The translations under genes were made by a program, and so were the position numbers. The notes beneath the pieces are model-generated. The model saw only the letters and a list, made by a program, of their open reading frames with translations, searched no databases and was not told the DNA's origin. From an uncultured Aquimarina sp. (GTDB lineage: Bacteria > Bacteroidota > Bacteroidia > Flavobacteriales > Flavobacteriaceae), in assembly GCA_947500505.1 (NCBI GenBank), contig CANMSL010000002.1, forward strand, positions 558,001 through 622,000: a stretch of 64,000 nucleotides of DNA, written 5' to 3'. This document shows positions 25,096-33,765 of this stretch, piece after piece (positions within the stretch are counted from its first letter, which is position 1; each line of letters begins with the position of its first letter).

Positions 25096-25110
25096 GTACT
25101 CAAGGTGGGA
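25096..25110. repeat. attR, tRNA-proximal copy of the 15-bp repeat
   Basis: GTACTCAAGGTGGGA is identical to 1279-1293. It spans the acceptor stem and discriminator end of tRNA-Leu, so integration kept the tRNA gene intact. Confidence 0.8.
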
Positions 25111-25178
25111 ATCGAACCCACACTCCCGAAAGAACTGGATTTTGAATCCAGCGCGTCTACCAATTCCGCCACTTGAGC
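25097..25178 (-). tRNA. tRNA-Leu (anticodon CAA)
   Basis: 82 bases form a class II tRNA: acceptor stem GCTCAAG with CTTGAGT, a D-loop GGTAGACGC, anticodon stem CTGGA/TCCAG around TTCAAAA (anticodon CAA), a variable arm, and T-loop GGTTCGATTCC. CCA is not encoded. The 3' end is the integration site of the element to the left. Confidence 0.95.
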
Positions 25179-25199
25179 ATTTTTAATTGAATTGGACGG

Positions 25200-25280
25200 C
25201 AAAATTAAAAAAATATTTCATCACATCCATTAAATAAGTAATAAAATAAGGGTAAGAGTAGAAATAAATTTTTAAATTTG
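25200..25280. promoter_or_regulatory. Divergent -7 boxes for tRNA-Leu and prs
   Basis: On the minus strand TAATTTTG (25200-25207) lies 22 bp upstream of the tRNA. On the plus strand TAAATTTG (25273-25280) lies 54 bp upstream of prs. Both match TAnnTTTG. Clear -33 elements are not visible. Confidence 0.55.
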
Positions 25281-25334
25281 CACCTTGTTTTTAGAAAATA
25301 AGTTTTAACTCATTACAAAACAACCTTTTACCCT

Positions 25335-26276
25335 ATGCCTAATTCAATTACAGAAGCAAAATTTTTTGCGTGTAACCAAAGTACAGAACTAGCAGAAAAA
25401 ATCGTACAAGCGTATGGGGCTAAATTAGGCAATGTAATCACATCTACCTATAGTGATGGTGAGTTTCAACCTTCTTTCGAGGAGTCTGTAAGAGGTTCTC
25501 GTGTATTTATTATTGGCTCTACACATCCTAGCTCTGATCATTTAATGGAAATGCTCTTGATGCTGGATGCTGCAAAAAGAGCTTCAGCAAGACACATCAC
25601 TGCCGTATTACCATATTATGGATGGGCACGTCAGGATAGAAAAGACAAACCTAGAGTTCCTATTGCGGCAAAACTAATTGCGAAAATGCTTGAAACTGCC
25701 GGAGCAACAAGAATTATTACAATGGATCTTCATGCAGATCAGATTCAGGGATTCTTCGAGAAACCTGTAGATCACTTATTTGCTTCGACTATATTTTTAC
25801 CATATCTGCAATCCTTAAACCTTGATAACCTTACGATCGCCTCTCCTGATATGGGGGGGTCTAAAAGAGCGTACGCATATTCAAAGGCACTAAAAAGTGA
25901 TGTGGTGATTTGTTATAAGCAACGAGCAAAAGCCAATGTGATTTCGCATATGGAATTGATAGGAGATGTAACTGGTAAAAATGTTGTGCTTGTAGATGAT
26001 ATGGTAGACACAGCTGGTACTCTTACCAAAGCAGCCGATTTGATGATGGAGCGTGGAGCAAAAAGTGTTAGAGCAATATGCACACACCCGATCCTTTCAG
26101 GAAATGCTTATGAAAAATTAGCGAACTCAAAATTAGAAGAATTAATCGTTACCGATTCTATTCCTCTAAGACAACAAAGTGATAAAATTAGAGTGATTAC
26201 TTGTGCAAATTTATTTGCAGACGTTATGAGCAGAGTCCATAACAATAAATCTATCAGTTCTAAATTTATAATGTAA
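25335..26276 (+). CDS. prs: Ribose-phosphate pyrophosphokinase
   Basis: A 313-residue enzyme making PRPP from ribose 5-phosphate and ATP, the feed for purine, pyrimidine, histidine and NAD synthesis. Visible signatures are SDGEFQPSF, the ATP-site YYGWARQDRK, the metal-site ITMDLHADQIQGF and the PRPP loop VLVDDMVDTAGTL. Length is normal for the family. It is followed 26 bp later by the ribosomal L25 gene, a common Bacteroidetes order together with pth. Confidence 0.97.
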   Translation: MPNSITEAKFFACNQSTELAEKIVQAYGAKLGNVITSTYSDGEFQPSFEESVRGSRVFIIGSTHPSSDHLMEMLLMLDAAKRASARHITAVLPYYGWARQDRKDKPRVPIAAKLIAKMLETAGATRIITMDLHADQIQGFFEKPVDHLFASTIFLPYLQSLNLDNLTIASPDMGGSKRAYAYSKALKSDVVICYKQRAKANVISHMELIGDVTGKNVVLVDDMVDTAGTLTKAADLMMERGAKSVRAICTHPILSGNAYEKLANSKLEELIVTDSIPLRQQSDKIRVITCANLFADVMSRVHNNKSISSKFIM

Positions 26277-26302
26277 ATTAATAACTATTAATATATTTTA
26301 AA

Positions 26303-26935
26303 ATGAAGTCATTAACAATCAATGCATCTCAAAGAGAAAGCGTAGGCAAGAAAGCAACAAAAGCCTTACGTAATGCTGGACAGGTACCTTGTGTTATTTA
26401 CGGTGGAGACACTATTGTACACTTTTCAGCGCCAGAAATTGCTTTTAAAAATTTAGTGTACACTCCAGACGTTCATACCGTGGTCATAGCGTTGGATAAT
26501 GGTACAAAAATTAATGCTATCCTACAGGATATTCAATTTCATCCTGTAACTGATAGAATCTTACACATCGATTTTGTTGAGATTTTCGACGACAAGCCAA
26601 TCACCATAGAACTGCCTTTCAGAACTACCGGAAACTCTCGTGGTGTACGTAATGGTGGTGTTTTACGTTTTAATCTAAGGCGTATCAAGGTAAAAGGTTT
26701 AGCAACAAAATTACCAGACTTTATCGAAGGAGATATTACTAATCTTAAGATCGGTAACAAATTATATGTTACAGATGTAGCAAGTGAAGATTTTACTATT
26801 CTACACCCTGATAACACAGTAATTTGTATGGTTAAAACTTCTCGTACTGCTGTTGACGAGGAGGAGGATGAAGACGAAGAAGAAACTGAAGGAGGAGATG
26901 CACCAGCTGCCGAAGCACCTGCTGCTGAAGCTTAA
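26303..26935 (+). CDS. rplY: 50S ribosomal protein L25/Ctc
   Basis: A 210-residue CTC-type L25: the N-terminal 5S-rRNA-binding domain (about 1-90, [20 protein letters not shown]), the beta-rich TL5/Ctc C-domain (about 95-185), and a Glu/Asp then Ala/Pro-rich acidic tail (from about 187) typical of Flavobacteria. It is part of the prs-rplY-pth block and ends in a strong terminator. Confidence 0.96.
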   Translation: MKSLTINASQRESVGKKATKALRNAGQVPCVIYGGDTIVHFSAPEIAFKNLVYTPDVHTVVIALDNGTKINAILQDIQFHPVTDRILHIDFVEIFDDKPITIELPFRTTGNSRGVRNGGVLRFNLRRIKVKGLATKLPDFIEGDITNLKIGNKLYVTDVASEDFTILHPDNTVICMVKTSRTAVDEEEDEDEEETEGGDAPAAEAPAAEA

Positions 26936-26957
26936 TTTTCCCAACAGAAAAACAATC

Positions 26958-26993
26958 AAAAAGCATTCTGATTCTATTTTCAGAGTGCTTTTT
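26958..26993 (+). terminator. Terminator after rplY
   Basis: A 14-bp stem (26958-26971 with 26980-26993) with one mismatch ends in TTTTT, 22 bp after the rplY stop. Confidence 0.8.
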
Positions 26994-27019
26994 CTATTTT
27001 TACAGAAAATAAAATCCAA

Positions 27020-27655
27020 ATGCTCTCTGTATTCAGAAGAATATTCTCTTCAAAAAATCAAAAAAAAGAAGAAACTCAGTCAGCCCTTATGAAAAAATTT
27101 CTTGTTGTAGGCCTTGGTAATATTGGACCTAAATATCATAATACCCGACATAATATTGGTTTTAGAATTCTTGATGTTCTCGCAAAAGAAGAAAACCTGA
27201 CTTTCGAAACTGAAAAACTTGGGGATCTAACCACTTATAAGCACAAAGGGCGTACGATCTTTTTCCTAAAACCAAATACGTATATGAATCTTAGTGGAAA
27301 AGCCGTTAGATACTGGTTAGTAAAAGAAAAAATACCTATCGAAAATCTTTTAATAATTACAGACGATATTAATCTTTCTTTTGGTACAATCAGACTTAAA
27401 GCAAAAGGAAGTTCCGGAGGACATAATGGGTTAAAGGATATAGAAGCACAACTGAATACTTCTAAGTATTGTAGATTTAGATTCGGTGTAGGAGCAGAAT
27501 TCAATAAAGGCAGGCAGGTGGATTATGTTCTGGGAGAATGGAATGCCGAAGAAGAAGCTGCTATGCCTGAAAGATTAGAAAAAGCAATTGCACTGATAAA
27601 ATCCTTTGTCACTTCAGGATTAACAAATACTATGAATACCTTTAACGGAAAATAA
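27020..27655 (+). CDS. pth: Peptidyl-tRNA hydrolase
   Basis: This 211-residue enzyme frees stalled peptidyl-tRNA. Motifs are VVGLGNIGPKYHNTRHNIGF (catalytic His in TRHN), FLKPNTYMNLSG, and DDINLSFGTIRLKAKGSSGGHNGLK. The ATG at 27020 gives a 23-residue basic leader before the core, which begins MKKFLVVGLG at 27089. Such leaders are common in flavobacterial homologs, but the internal ATG is an alternative start. Confidence 0.95.
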   Translation: MLSVFRRIFSSKNQKKEETQSALMKKFLVVGLGNIGPKYHNTRHNIGFRILDVLAKEENLTFETEKLGDLTTYKHKGRTIFFLKPNTYMNLSGKAVRYWLVKEKIPIENLLIITDDINLSFGTIRLKAKGSSGGHNGLKDIEAQLNTSKYCRFRFGVGAEFNKGRQVDYVLGEWNAEEEAAMPERLEKAIALIKSFVTSGLTNTMNTFNGK

Positions 27656-27865
27656 ATAGCAGATCTCACAACATTTCCTTAATTTTATAACTAACTATTC
27701 ACAGTGCATCGCTAATATATTAAGAATATAATAAACCTAGATTATAATATATGGTTTTACCAAAATCAATCTTCTTGAAACAAAATATTTCCACCGAGTC
27801 TAGAGCAAACATAATGTGCAATCGTGAGTTCCATCTGGAAATTCATTAATTGAAAAAATAAACGG

Positions 27866-28798
27866 ATGAAACGTTATACAGATGCTAAAACTTATGACAC
27901 TCATACACCATCAGTTGTTACTATTGGAACCTTTGATGGAGTTCATATCGGGCATAAAAAAATAATTGAAAGGTTGACAGAAGCTGCTGAGCGGATTAAT
28001 ATTGAGTCAGTAGTTCTTACATTTTTTCCCCATCCTAGAATGGTTTTACAAAAAGACACAAATATTAAATTGATTAATACCATCGAGGAGCGAATTCAGA
28101 TATTAGAAAAAACCGGATTGGATAGTTTAGTGATCCACCCTTTTACAAAAGAATTTTCTCGTCTTTCCGCTAAAGAATATGTGGAGCAAATGTTGGTCAA
28201 AAGACTTAATGTGCGCCACGTAATCATTGGATATGACCATCGTTTTGGACGTAATAGAAACTCTAACATTACCGATCTTGCTTCTTTTGGCATTCAGAAT
28301 GACTTCACAGTAGAAGAAATTTCTAAACAGGATATCGACGATGTAGCGGTAAGTTCTACAAAGATTCGTGAAGCACTGCTTGACGGTAATATTGTCAAAG
28401 CCAATAAATACCTTGGATATAATTTTATGCTTACTGGTAAAATAATCAAAGGAAAAGAACTGGGGCGTAAGTTAGAGTATCCAACGGCAAATTTGCATAT
28501 CGAAGAAACGTATAAACTTATTCCTAAAAAAGGAGTTTATATCGTAAAATCTCTTATCAATAATAAGACTTATTTTGGAATGATGAATATCGGGTATAAC
28601 CCAACCGTAAATGGAGAACATCAAACTATAGAAACACACTTCTTTGATGCTTCATTCAATTTATACGGAAAAAAGATTCAAATAGAGATGCTCAAACGTA
28701 TTAGAGATGAGAAAAAATTCGGCTCTGTTGAAGCCTTAAAAGCCGCTATGCAAGAAGATGAAGATTTTTCCAGAGATTATATAAACTCCACTTTATGA
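27866..28798 (+). CDS. ribF: Bifunctional riboflavin kinase / FAD synthetase
   Basis: A 310-residue enzyme. The N-terminal FAD synthetase domain shows GTFDGVHIGHKKI (nucleotidyltransferase HxGH) and SSTKIREALLDG. The C-terminal flavokinase domain shows GRKLEYPTANL and GVYIV. It converts riboflavin to FMN and FAD. No FMN riboswitch is visible in the 210-bp gap upstream. Its stop overlaps the next gene's start by 4 bp. Confidence 0.95.
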   Translation: MKRYTDAKTYDTHTPSVVTIGTFDGVHIGHKKIIERLTEAAERINIESVVLTFFPHPRMVLQKDTNIKLINTIEERIQILEKTGLDSLVIHPFTKEFSRLSAKEYVEQMLVKRLNVRHVIIGYDHRFGRNRNSNITDLASFGIQNDFTVEEISKQDIDDVAVSSTKIREALLDGNIVKANKYLGYNFMLTGKIIKGKELGRKLEYPTANLHIEETYKLIPKKGVYIVKSLINNKTYFGMMNIGYNPTVNGEHQTIETHFFDASFNLYGKKIQIEMLKRIRDEKKFGSVEALKAAMQEDEDFSRDYINSTL

Positions 28799-30114
28799 TC
28801 AATCGTTGGCTTTTTACACAAGTAGATAATAGTGCTCTAATCATATTTAGAGTTTTTTTTGGGTTTCTAATTGCAGCCGAATCATTTGGAGCAATTTTAA
28901 CAGGGTGGGTAAAAAGGACTCTAATAGAACCACAATTCACATTTAACTTTATCGGCTTCGATTTTTTACAACCACTCCCAGGAATTTGCATGTATTACTA
29001 CTTTGCAGTAATGGGAGTTTTCGGAGTTTTAGTAATGATCGGCTTTAAGTACCGGTGGAGTATGATTGGATACACAATTCTTTGGGCAGGTGTTTATTAT
29101 ATGCAGAAATCATCATATAACAATCACTATTATTTGTTATTGCTGTTATGCATTGTTATGAGTTTACTGCCAGCAGGCAATTACTTTTCTGTGGATGTAA
29201 AAAGAAATCCCGCGCTAAAAAAAATATCCATGCCCAGATGGTGTGTTTTGTTCATTATTTTACAACTATGGATTGTTTATACTTATGCCTCTGTAGCAAA
29301 ACTGTATCCGGATTGGCTAGATTATACAGTTGCAAAAGGTCTGATGTTATCCAGAGCCAACTATCCCATTGTTGGAAACATATTGCAGCAACATTGGGTT
29401 CACGTGAGCATTACTTATTTTGGAATTTTGTTTGACCTTCTAATCATTCCGCTATTACTTTGGAGGAAAACCCGATTGTCAGCTTTTATTATAAGTATAT
29501 TTTTTCATTTATTTAATTCTGTGGTATTTCAAATCGGAATATTTCCATATTTATCATTAGCATTTAGTGTGTTTTTCTTTTCGAAAGAACGTATCCACCA
29601 CATGTTTATGTCGAAAAAAGAATTTTATACCGAAAATAAAATCGTCATTCCATCATATCGTAAAGTGTTACTACCGGCATTCGCTGTTTGGTTCGTTATC
29701 CAGTTAGCTTTGCCAGTTCGTCACTGGTTTATTCCAGGTGATGTTTTATGGACCGAAGAAGGCCATAAACTTAGTTGGAGGATGATGCTTCGTGGACGAT
29801 CCGGATACACCAATTTTTATATTGAAGATAAAAACAATCCCGGTAAACGCATCAAAATTGACAAAAACCAATACTTATCCTCAAAACAAAGGCGATTAGT
29901 AAACACTAAACCCGACGCTATATGGCAATTTGCTCAATTTCTTAAAAACGAATATCAACAAGAAGGTAAAGAAGTTGCGGTTTATGTCAACAGTAGAGTT
30001 TCTGTAAATGGCAAAAAAATTAAAGTATTAATCGATCCTGATGTTGATTTAACAAGCGTAGACTGGAATTACTTTACAACCAATCCTTGGGTTATTAAAT
30101 ATGAAGATGAGTAA
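28795..30114 (+). CDS. HTTM-domain membrane protein
   Basis: A 439-residue protein with about eight membrane helices in the first 300 residues, starting INRWLFTQVDNSALIIFRVFF. This is the horizontally transferred transmembrane domain related to vitamin K-dependent gamma-carboxylase. The C-terminal 120 residues are soluble and contain a LSWRMMLRGRSG segment conserved in this group. Catalytic gamma-carboxylation in bacteria is unproven. It overlaps ribF by 4 bp. Confidence 0.85.
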   Translation: MINRWLFTQVDNSALIIFRVFFGFLIAAESFGAILTGWVKRTLIEPQFTFNFIGFDFLQPLPGICMYYYFAVMGVFGVLVMIGFKYRWSMIGYTILWAGVYYMQKSSYNNHYYLLLLLCIVMSLLPAGNYFSVDVKRNPALKKISMPRWCVLFIILQLWIVYTYASVAKLYPDWLDYTVAKGLMLSRANYPIVGNILQQHWVHVSITYFGILFDLLIIPLLLWRKTRLSAFIISIFFHLFNSVVFQIGIFPYLSLAFSVFFFSKERIHHMFMSKKEFYTENKIVIPSYRKVLLPAFAVWFVIQLALPVRHWFIPGDVLWTEEGHKLSWRMMLRGRSGYTNFYIEDKNNPGKRIKIDKNQYLSSKQRRLVNTKPDAIWQFAQFLKNEYQQEGKEVAVYVNSRVSVNGKKIKVLIDPDVDLTSVDWNYFTTNPWVIKYEDE

Positions 30115-30155
30115 TATATATTTACTATGATCCTAAAAATAAATCATACTACCTA

Positions 30156-32057
30156 ATGCGTTTATTTTTACTAAAAAATATGTATGTATTCCTTCTTTTG
30201 GTTTGTTCTTCTGCAACATCCCAGGAAAAGAAGGATTGGTTTTCTTCCTTTGGAAAAACTCCTAATGTAGTTAATAAAAATTTTTATCAAGATTTAAAAG
30301 TCACGAAAAACCTTGCTAAGAGGTTAAAAATCATAGATACAATAGCAGCAATTCATATACAGGCAGGGAATACAGATTCTATCGTACATTATGGCAACCT
30401 ACTTCAAAGTGAGGTGCTAGCTGCAGGCAGCAAACTTCAAAATTACAAATACTATTTATCAAAATCCCATAATATCCTTGGCAAAGGAAAATTGGAGATG
30501 GGACTTTTTGATGATGCAATGAAACACCATCTTGATGGTATTGCTGTTTCACCCGTTTCCAATATGAAGAAAATGCACTATACCCATCAACTTGGATTAG
30601 GTACTGTTTATTTAAACCTAAAAGAGTATGAAAAAGCATTGACCATTTTCGAAACTTGTTTAAAAAATGCTGAAAATATTGAACTATTAATTTTAGCTAA
30701 AAAATACCTTGCTGATGTATACTTTTTTAAAAAAGACATCCCAAAGGCAAAATCCAGTTACCTAGAAGTGCTCGATGAACTACTACTCTACGAAAGCAAT
30801 AAAGTCAGACTGGAGACTCAACTAAAACTAGGAAGAATAGATGTACATGAAAACAACTTCCCTCGTGCGCTAGAATATTTTAGATCTGTAAAAGATATTT
30901 CATTACAGCACAATTTTTATGACCTCTATATAGATGCCGTCATACAGATGGGTATTGTATATTACAATCAAGGGTACCTGGCAGATGCCGAGATGGTTTT
31001 ATCTACTGCATATGTAAATACATTACAGTGGAATAAGTTGGAACTGCAACGAGATGTGATTATGGTTCTTAGAGACTTAAAAATCGCTGATAAAGATTAT
31101 GAAAATGCCTATAACCTTATGACTCAATATCTATCCATTTCTAACCAAATTCTGAAAAATCAGAATAAAGAGATTGTAAAAGAAATGGAGATTAAGTACC
31201 AAACATTACAAAAAGAAAAAGAAATATTAGCTCTTAAGGAGGAACAGCTCCTAAAAGAAAGTGAAATCGAACGGCAACGAACCATCAAAAAAGCATTCTT
31301 AATTGGTTTTCTTGCAGTACTACTCCCGGTAATAGCTTTGTTATTTGTATACTTTCAAAAACTAAAAACACAAATAGAACTTAATAAATCCCAAAAAGAA
31401 GTAAACTCGCAAAAAGTCCACGGATTGATGAAAGATCAGGAGCTTAACCTTGTTAAAGCAACGATGGAAGGACAAAATAAAGAACGTAAACGCCTGGCCA
31501 GAGAATTACACGATAGTATTGGAGGAAATCTGGCAAGCATTAAGTTACAACTTTCTAGTTCTCTTAATAACGGAGCTTTACAAACAAAAATTATCAATCA
31601 AATCGATGAAACCTATCATCAAGTAAGAGATTTATCTCATAACCTGGCTTCCAAAAAATTTCAGAACAATGGTATATCTAAATTAATTAAAGAATATGTC
31701 AATAATATTGAACAAGGAAGTAATCAAAACATTTCGTTTAATCCACATCCCGAAGAAAAAATAAATGAAATAGAAAACCCATTGAAAGAAGAGCTTTTTA
31801 AGATCGTTCAGGAATTATTGACAAATACTTTAAAACACGCAAAAGCCGATCAAATCGACATTTATCTGAATAAATATCAAACCACATTACAACTACTTTT
31901 TGAGGATAACGGAGTTGGTTTTGATACAAATAAAATAAAGGATGGTATTGGTTTTCAGAATATAAGAAACCGATTGAGTCCATTATCTGGTAAAATGATG
32001 ATAGATTCTATAGTAAACAGAGGTACCGTAGTTAATATTGAAATTCCAGTATCTTAA
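30156..32057 (+). CDS. TPR-containing sensor histidine kinase (HisKA_3)
   Basis: A 633-residue protein: a signal peptide, about six TPR motifs (roughly 55-340), a coiled coil, one membrane helix (about 379-400), then a NarL-type kinase. H452 is in RLARELHDSIGG, and the ATP domain shows QELLTNTLKHAKA and EDNGVGFD. The periplasmic TPR domain presumably senses a ligand or partner. No response regulator gene is adjacent, although NarL-type kinases usually have one beside them. Confidence 0.9.
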   Translation: MRLFLLKNMYVFLLLVCSSATSQEKKDWFSSFGKTPNVVNKNFYQDLKVTKNLAKRLKIIDTIAAIHIQAGNTDSIVHYGNLLQSEVLAAGSKLQNYKYYLSKSHNILGKGKLEMGLFDDAMKHHLDGIAVSPVSNMKKMHYTHQLGLGTVYLNLKEYEKALTIFETCLKNAENIELLILAKKYLADVYFFKKDIPKAKSSYLEVLDELLLYESNKVRLETQLKLGRIDVHENNFPRALEYFRSVKDISLQHNFYDLYIDAVIQMGIVYYNQGYLADAEMVLSTAYVNTLQWNKLELQRDVIMVLRDLKIADKDYENAYNLMTQYLSISNQILKNQNKEIVKEMEIKYQTLQKEKEILALKEEQLLKESEIERQRTIKKAFLIGFLAVLLPVIALLFVYFQKLKTQIELNKSQKEVNSQKVHGLMKDQELNLVKATMEGQNKERKRLARELHDSIGGNLASIKLQLSSSLNNGALQTKIINQIDETYHQVRDLSHNLASKKFQNNGISKLIKEYVNNIEQGSNQNISFNPHPEEKINEIENPLKEELFKIVQELLTNTLKHAKADQIDIYLNKYQTTLQLLFEDNGVGFDTNKIKDGIGFQNIRNRLSPLSGKMMIDSIVNRGTVVNIEIPVS

Positions 32058-32220
32058 CAATCAAAATCAGATCATTTTAAATATTTTTTTGATGATAATA
32101 GTCGTTTGATAATCTTCAATTAGATTTTAATTTCTGCTAAAGTAAAATATATGTAATTTATCGATAATTATTAAACTTTAGATTATGCTCTTTTTACTAT
32201 TCAGAAAACATGCTTTTATT

Positions 32221-32228
32221 TAAATTTG
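32221..32228 (+). promoter_or_regulatory. -7 box before the serS leader
   Basis: TAAATTTG matches the Bacteroidetes -7 consensus and lies 10 bp before the structured leader region. A -33 TTG is not obvious. Confidence 0.5.
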
Positions 32229-32238
32229 CTGCTTTAAT

Positions 32239-32378
32239 GCGAAAGGGATAGTAGCGGCATGCTTTTTAATTTTGCGCCTTGAGCGATAACACTGAGCTTG
32301 TTTAAGTTCAGTCATAGGGTAAAAAATTAAAAAGATATAGCGGATAGCCTGACCACGAGGAAACGAGTGGAGTCGCCC
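32239..32378 (+). ncRNA. Structured RNA motif in the serS leader
   Basis: The 5' block (GCGAAAGGGATAGTAGCGG) and 3' block (AGCGGATAGCCTGACC, then GTGGAGTCGCCC) have a form that I have seen repeatedly between flavobacterial genes. Between them a 12-bp helix joins 32262-32273 with 32323-32334. Inside it a 9-bp hairpin pairs 32291-32299 with 32304-32312 around GTTT. A 3' hairpin closes with CCAC (32353-32356) and GTGG (32367-32370). It ends 12 bp before the serS ATG. The family name is uncertain; Flavo-1-like is a guess. Confidence 0.6.
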
Positions 32379-32390
32379 AAAACAAAAACG

Positions 32391-33662
32391 ATGTTACTTG
32401 TACAACAAATCATAGCAAACAAAGAGGAATATATCAAAGCACTGGAAAAAAGAAATTTTAACGCTGCTCCTATTCTGGATAAGGTAATTAACCTGGATGA
32501 AGAAAGACGTGCTACCCAGGCAAAACTGGACAATACACTTGCCGATTCTAATAAATTATCTAAAGAAATTGGGATGCTGTTTAAAAATGGTGAAGCTCAA
32601 AAAGCTACTATTTTAAAAGAAAAAACAAGTCAACTTAAAGAAAGTTCTAAGAGTTTATCTCTTCGACTAACTGAAATTCGGGATGAATTAACAAACCTTT
32701 TATATACGATCCCTAATATCCCTCATTCTTCTGTTCCTGACGGACAAAGTGATGAGGACAATGAAGAAGTGTATAGAGAAGGAGATATTCCCGTATTGGA
32801 AGATGGAGCATTACCACATTGGGAACTAGCAAAAAAATATGACATTATTGATTTTGAACTTGGTGTAAAAATAACCGGAGCCGGATTTCCGGTGTATAAA
32901 GGAAAAGGCGCCCGATTACAGCGTGGTTTAATCAGTTATTTTCTGAATAAAAACACAGATGCCGGTTATAAAGAATACCAGGTTCCGTATTTGGTAAATG
33001 AAAGCTCTGGTTATGGCACAGGACAGTTACCGGATAAAGAAGGACAAATGTATCATGTAACAGCTGATGATCTCTATCTGATCCCTACTGCAGAAGTGCC
33101 GGTTACTAATATGTTTAGAGATGACTTGGTAAATGAAAGTGATCTGCCTATTTGTTGTACAGGATATACTCCATGTTTTAGAAGGGAGGCTGGTTCATAT
33201 GGAGCTCACGTACGTGGGTTAAATCGTTTGCATCAATTTGATAAGGTAGAAATTGTTCGTATTGAAAAACCAGAAAACTCTTATCAAGCATTGGATGGAA
33301 TGGTAGATCATATAAAAGAAATTCTGAAAGAATTAAAGTTGCCATATAGAATCCTTCGACTCTGTGGGGGTGATATCGGTTTTACCTCTGCCCTAACCTA
33401 TGATTTTGAAGTGTTTTCTACTGCTCAGGATCGCTGGTTAGAAATAAGTTCTGTATCTAACTTTGAATCTTATCAAGCCAATCGCCTAAAATTAAGATAC
33501 AAAGATATTAATGGTAAAAATCAACTCGCTCATACACTTAATGGTAGTTCACTGGCATTACCTAGAGTGCTTGCTGGTATCTTAGAGAATTACCAAACTC
33601 CAGAAGGGATTAAAATACCAGATGTTTTGGTTCCATATTGCGGTTTCGAATATATTAATTAG
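32391..33662 (+). CDS. serS: Seryl-tRNA synthetase
   Basis: This 423-residue class II synthetase charges tRNA-Ser. The N-terminal coiled-coil arm (about 30-105) is followed by motif 2 (CTGYTPCFRREAGSYG) and motif 3 (LNGSSLALPRVLAGILE). The ATG at 32391 is used here, because an in-frame GTG at 32367 lies inside the conserved 3' end of the structured leader. The product then begins MLLVQQIIANKE, near the usual start. Confidence 0.96.
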   Translation: MLLVQQIIANKEEYIKALEKRNFNAAPILDKVINLDEERRATQAKLDNTLADSNKLSKEIGMLFKNGEAQKATILKEKTSQLKESSKSLSLRLTEIRDELTNLLYTIPNIPHSSVPDGQSDEDNEEVYREGDIPVLEDGALPHWELAKKYDIIDFELGVKITGAGFPVYKGKGARLQRGLISYFLNKNTDAGYKEYQVPYLVNESSGYGTGQLPDKEGQMYHVTADDLYLIPTAEVPVTNMFRDDLVNESDLPICCTGYTPCFRREAGSYGAHVRGLNRLHQFDKVEIVRIEKPENSYQALDGMVDHIKEILKELKLPYRILRLCGGDIGFTSALTYDFEVFSTAQDRWLEISSVSNFESYQANRLKLRYKDINGKNQLAHTLNGSSLALPRVLAGILENYQTPEGIKIPDVLVPYCGFEYIN

Positions 33663-33718
33663 TCTGACCAAGAGAAAGGTAGATCAATTTAGTTTAACAG
33701 TTCTGATAACATAATATC

Positions 33719-33765
33719 AAAGCGCATTTTGTTATATTTACACAAAAACTTGCGAAATGCGCTTT
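33719..33765. repeat. Perfect 11-bp inverted repeat enclosing promoter and start codon
   Basis: AAAGCGCATTT at 33719-33729 is repeated inverted at 33755-33765. The right arm contains the ATG of the TPR gene (33757). A TATATTTA -7-like box lies between the arms (33733-33740). It could be an operator, or a hairpin sequestering the start codon if transcripts arrive from serS. Confidence 0.55.

Larger units (their letters stand above)
1279..25110. mobile_element. Integrative mobilizable element in tRNA-Leu(CAA)
   Basis: The element is bounded by a 15-bp direct repeat matching the tRNA-Leu 3' end, and the intact tRNA is on the right. A tyrosine integrase lies 162 bp inside the left end. A near-identical 21-bp motif made of two GTTGCCCTA copies lies inside both ends in the same orientation. 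The backbone encodes HTH proteins, a DnaC-like ATPase, BfmA, a relaxase, a TraG/VirD4 coupling protein and TraO/TraQ-like proteins. No VirB4-type ATPase or mating-channel set is visible, so mobilization by a helper is more likely than self-transfer. The rest is cargo, much of it resembling defence or conflict genes. Confidence 0.85.

Noticed and set aside
27656..27865. FMN riboswitch upstream of ribF
   Set aside because: The 210-bp gap lacks the conserved FMN aptamer blocks.
32367..32390. GTG at 32367 as the serS start
   Set aside because: It lies inside the 3' conserved part of the structured leader and the extra residues do not fit seryl-tRNA synthetases.
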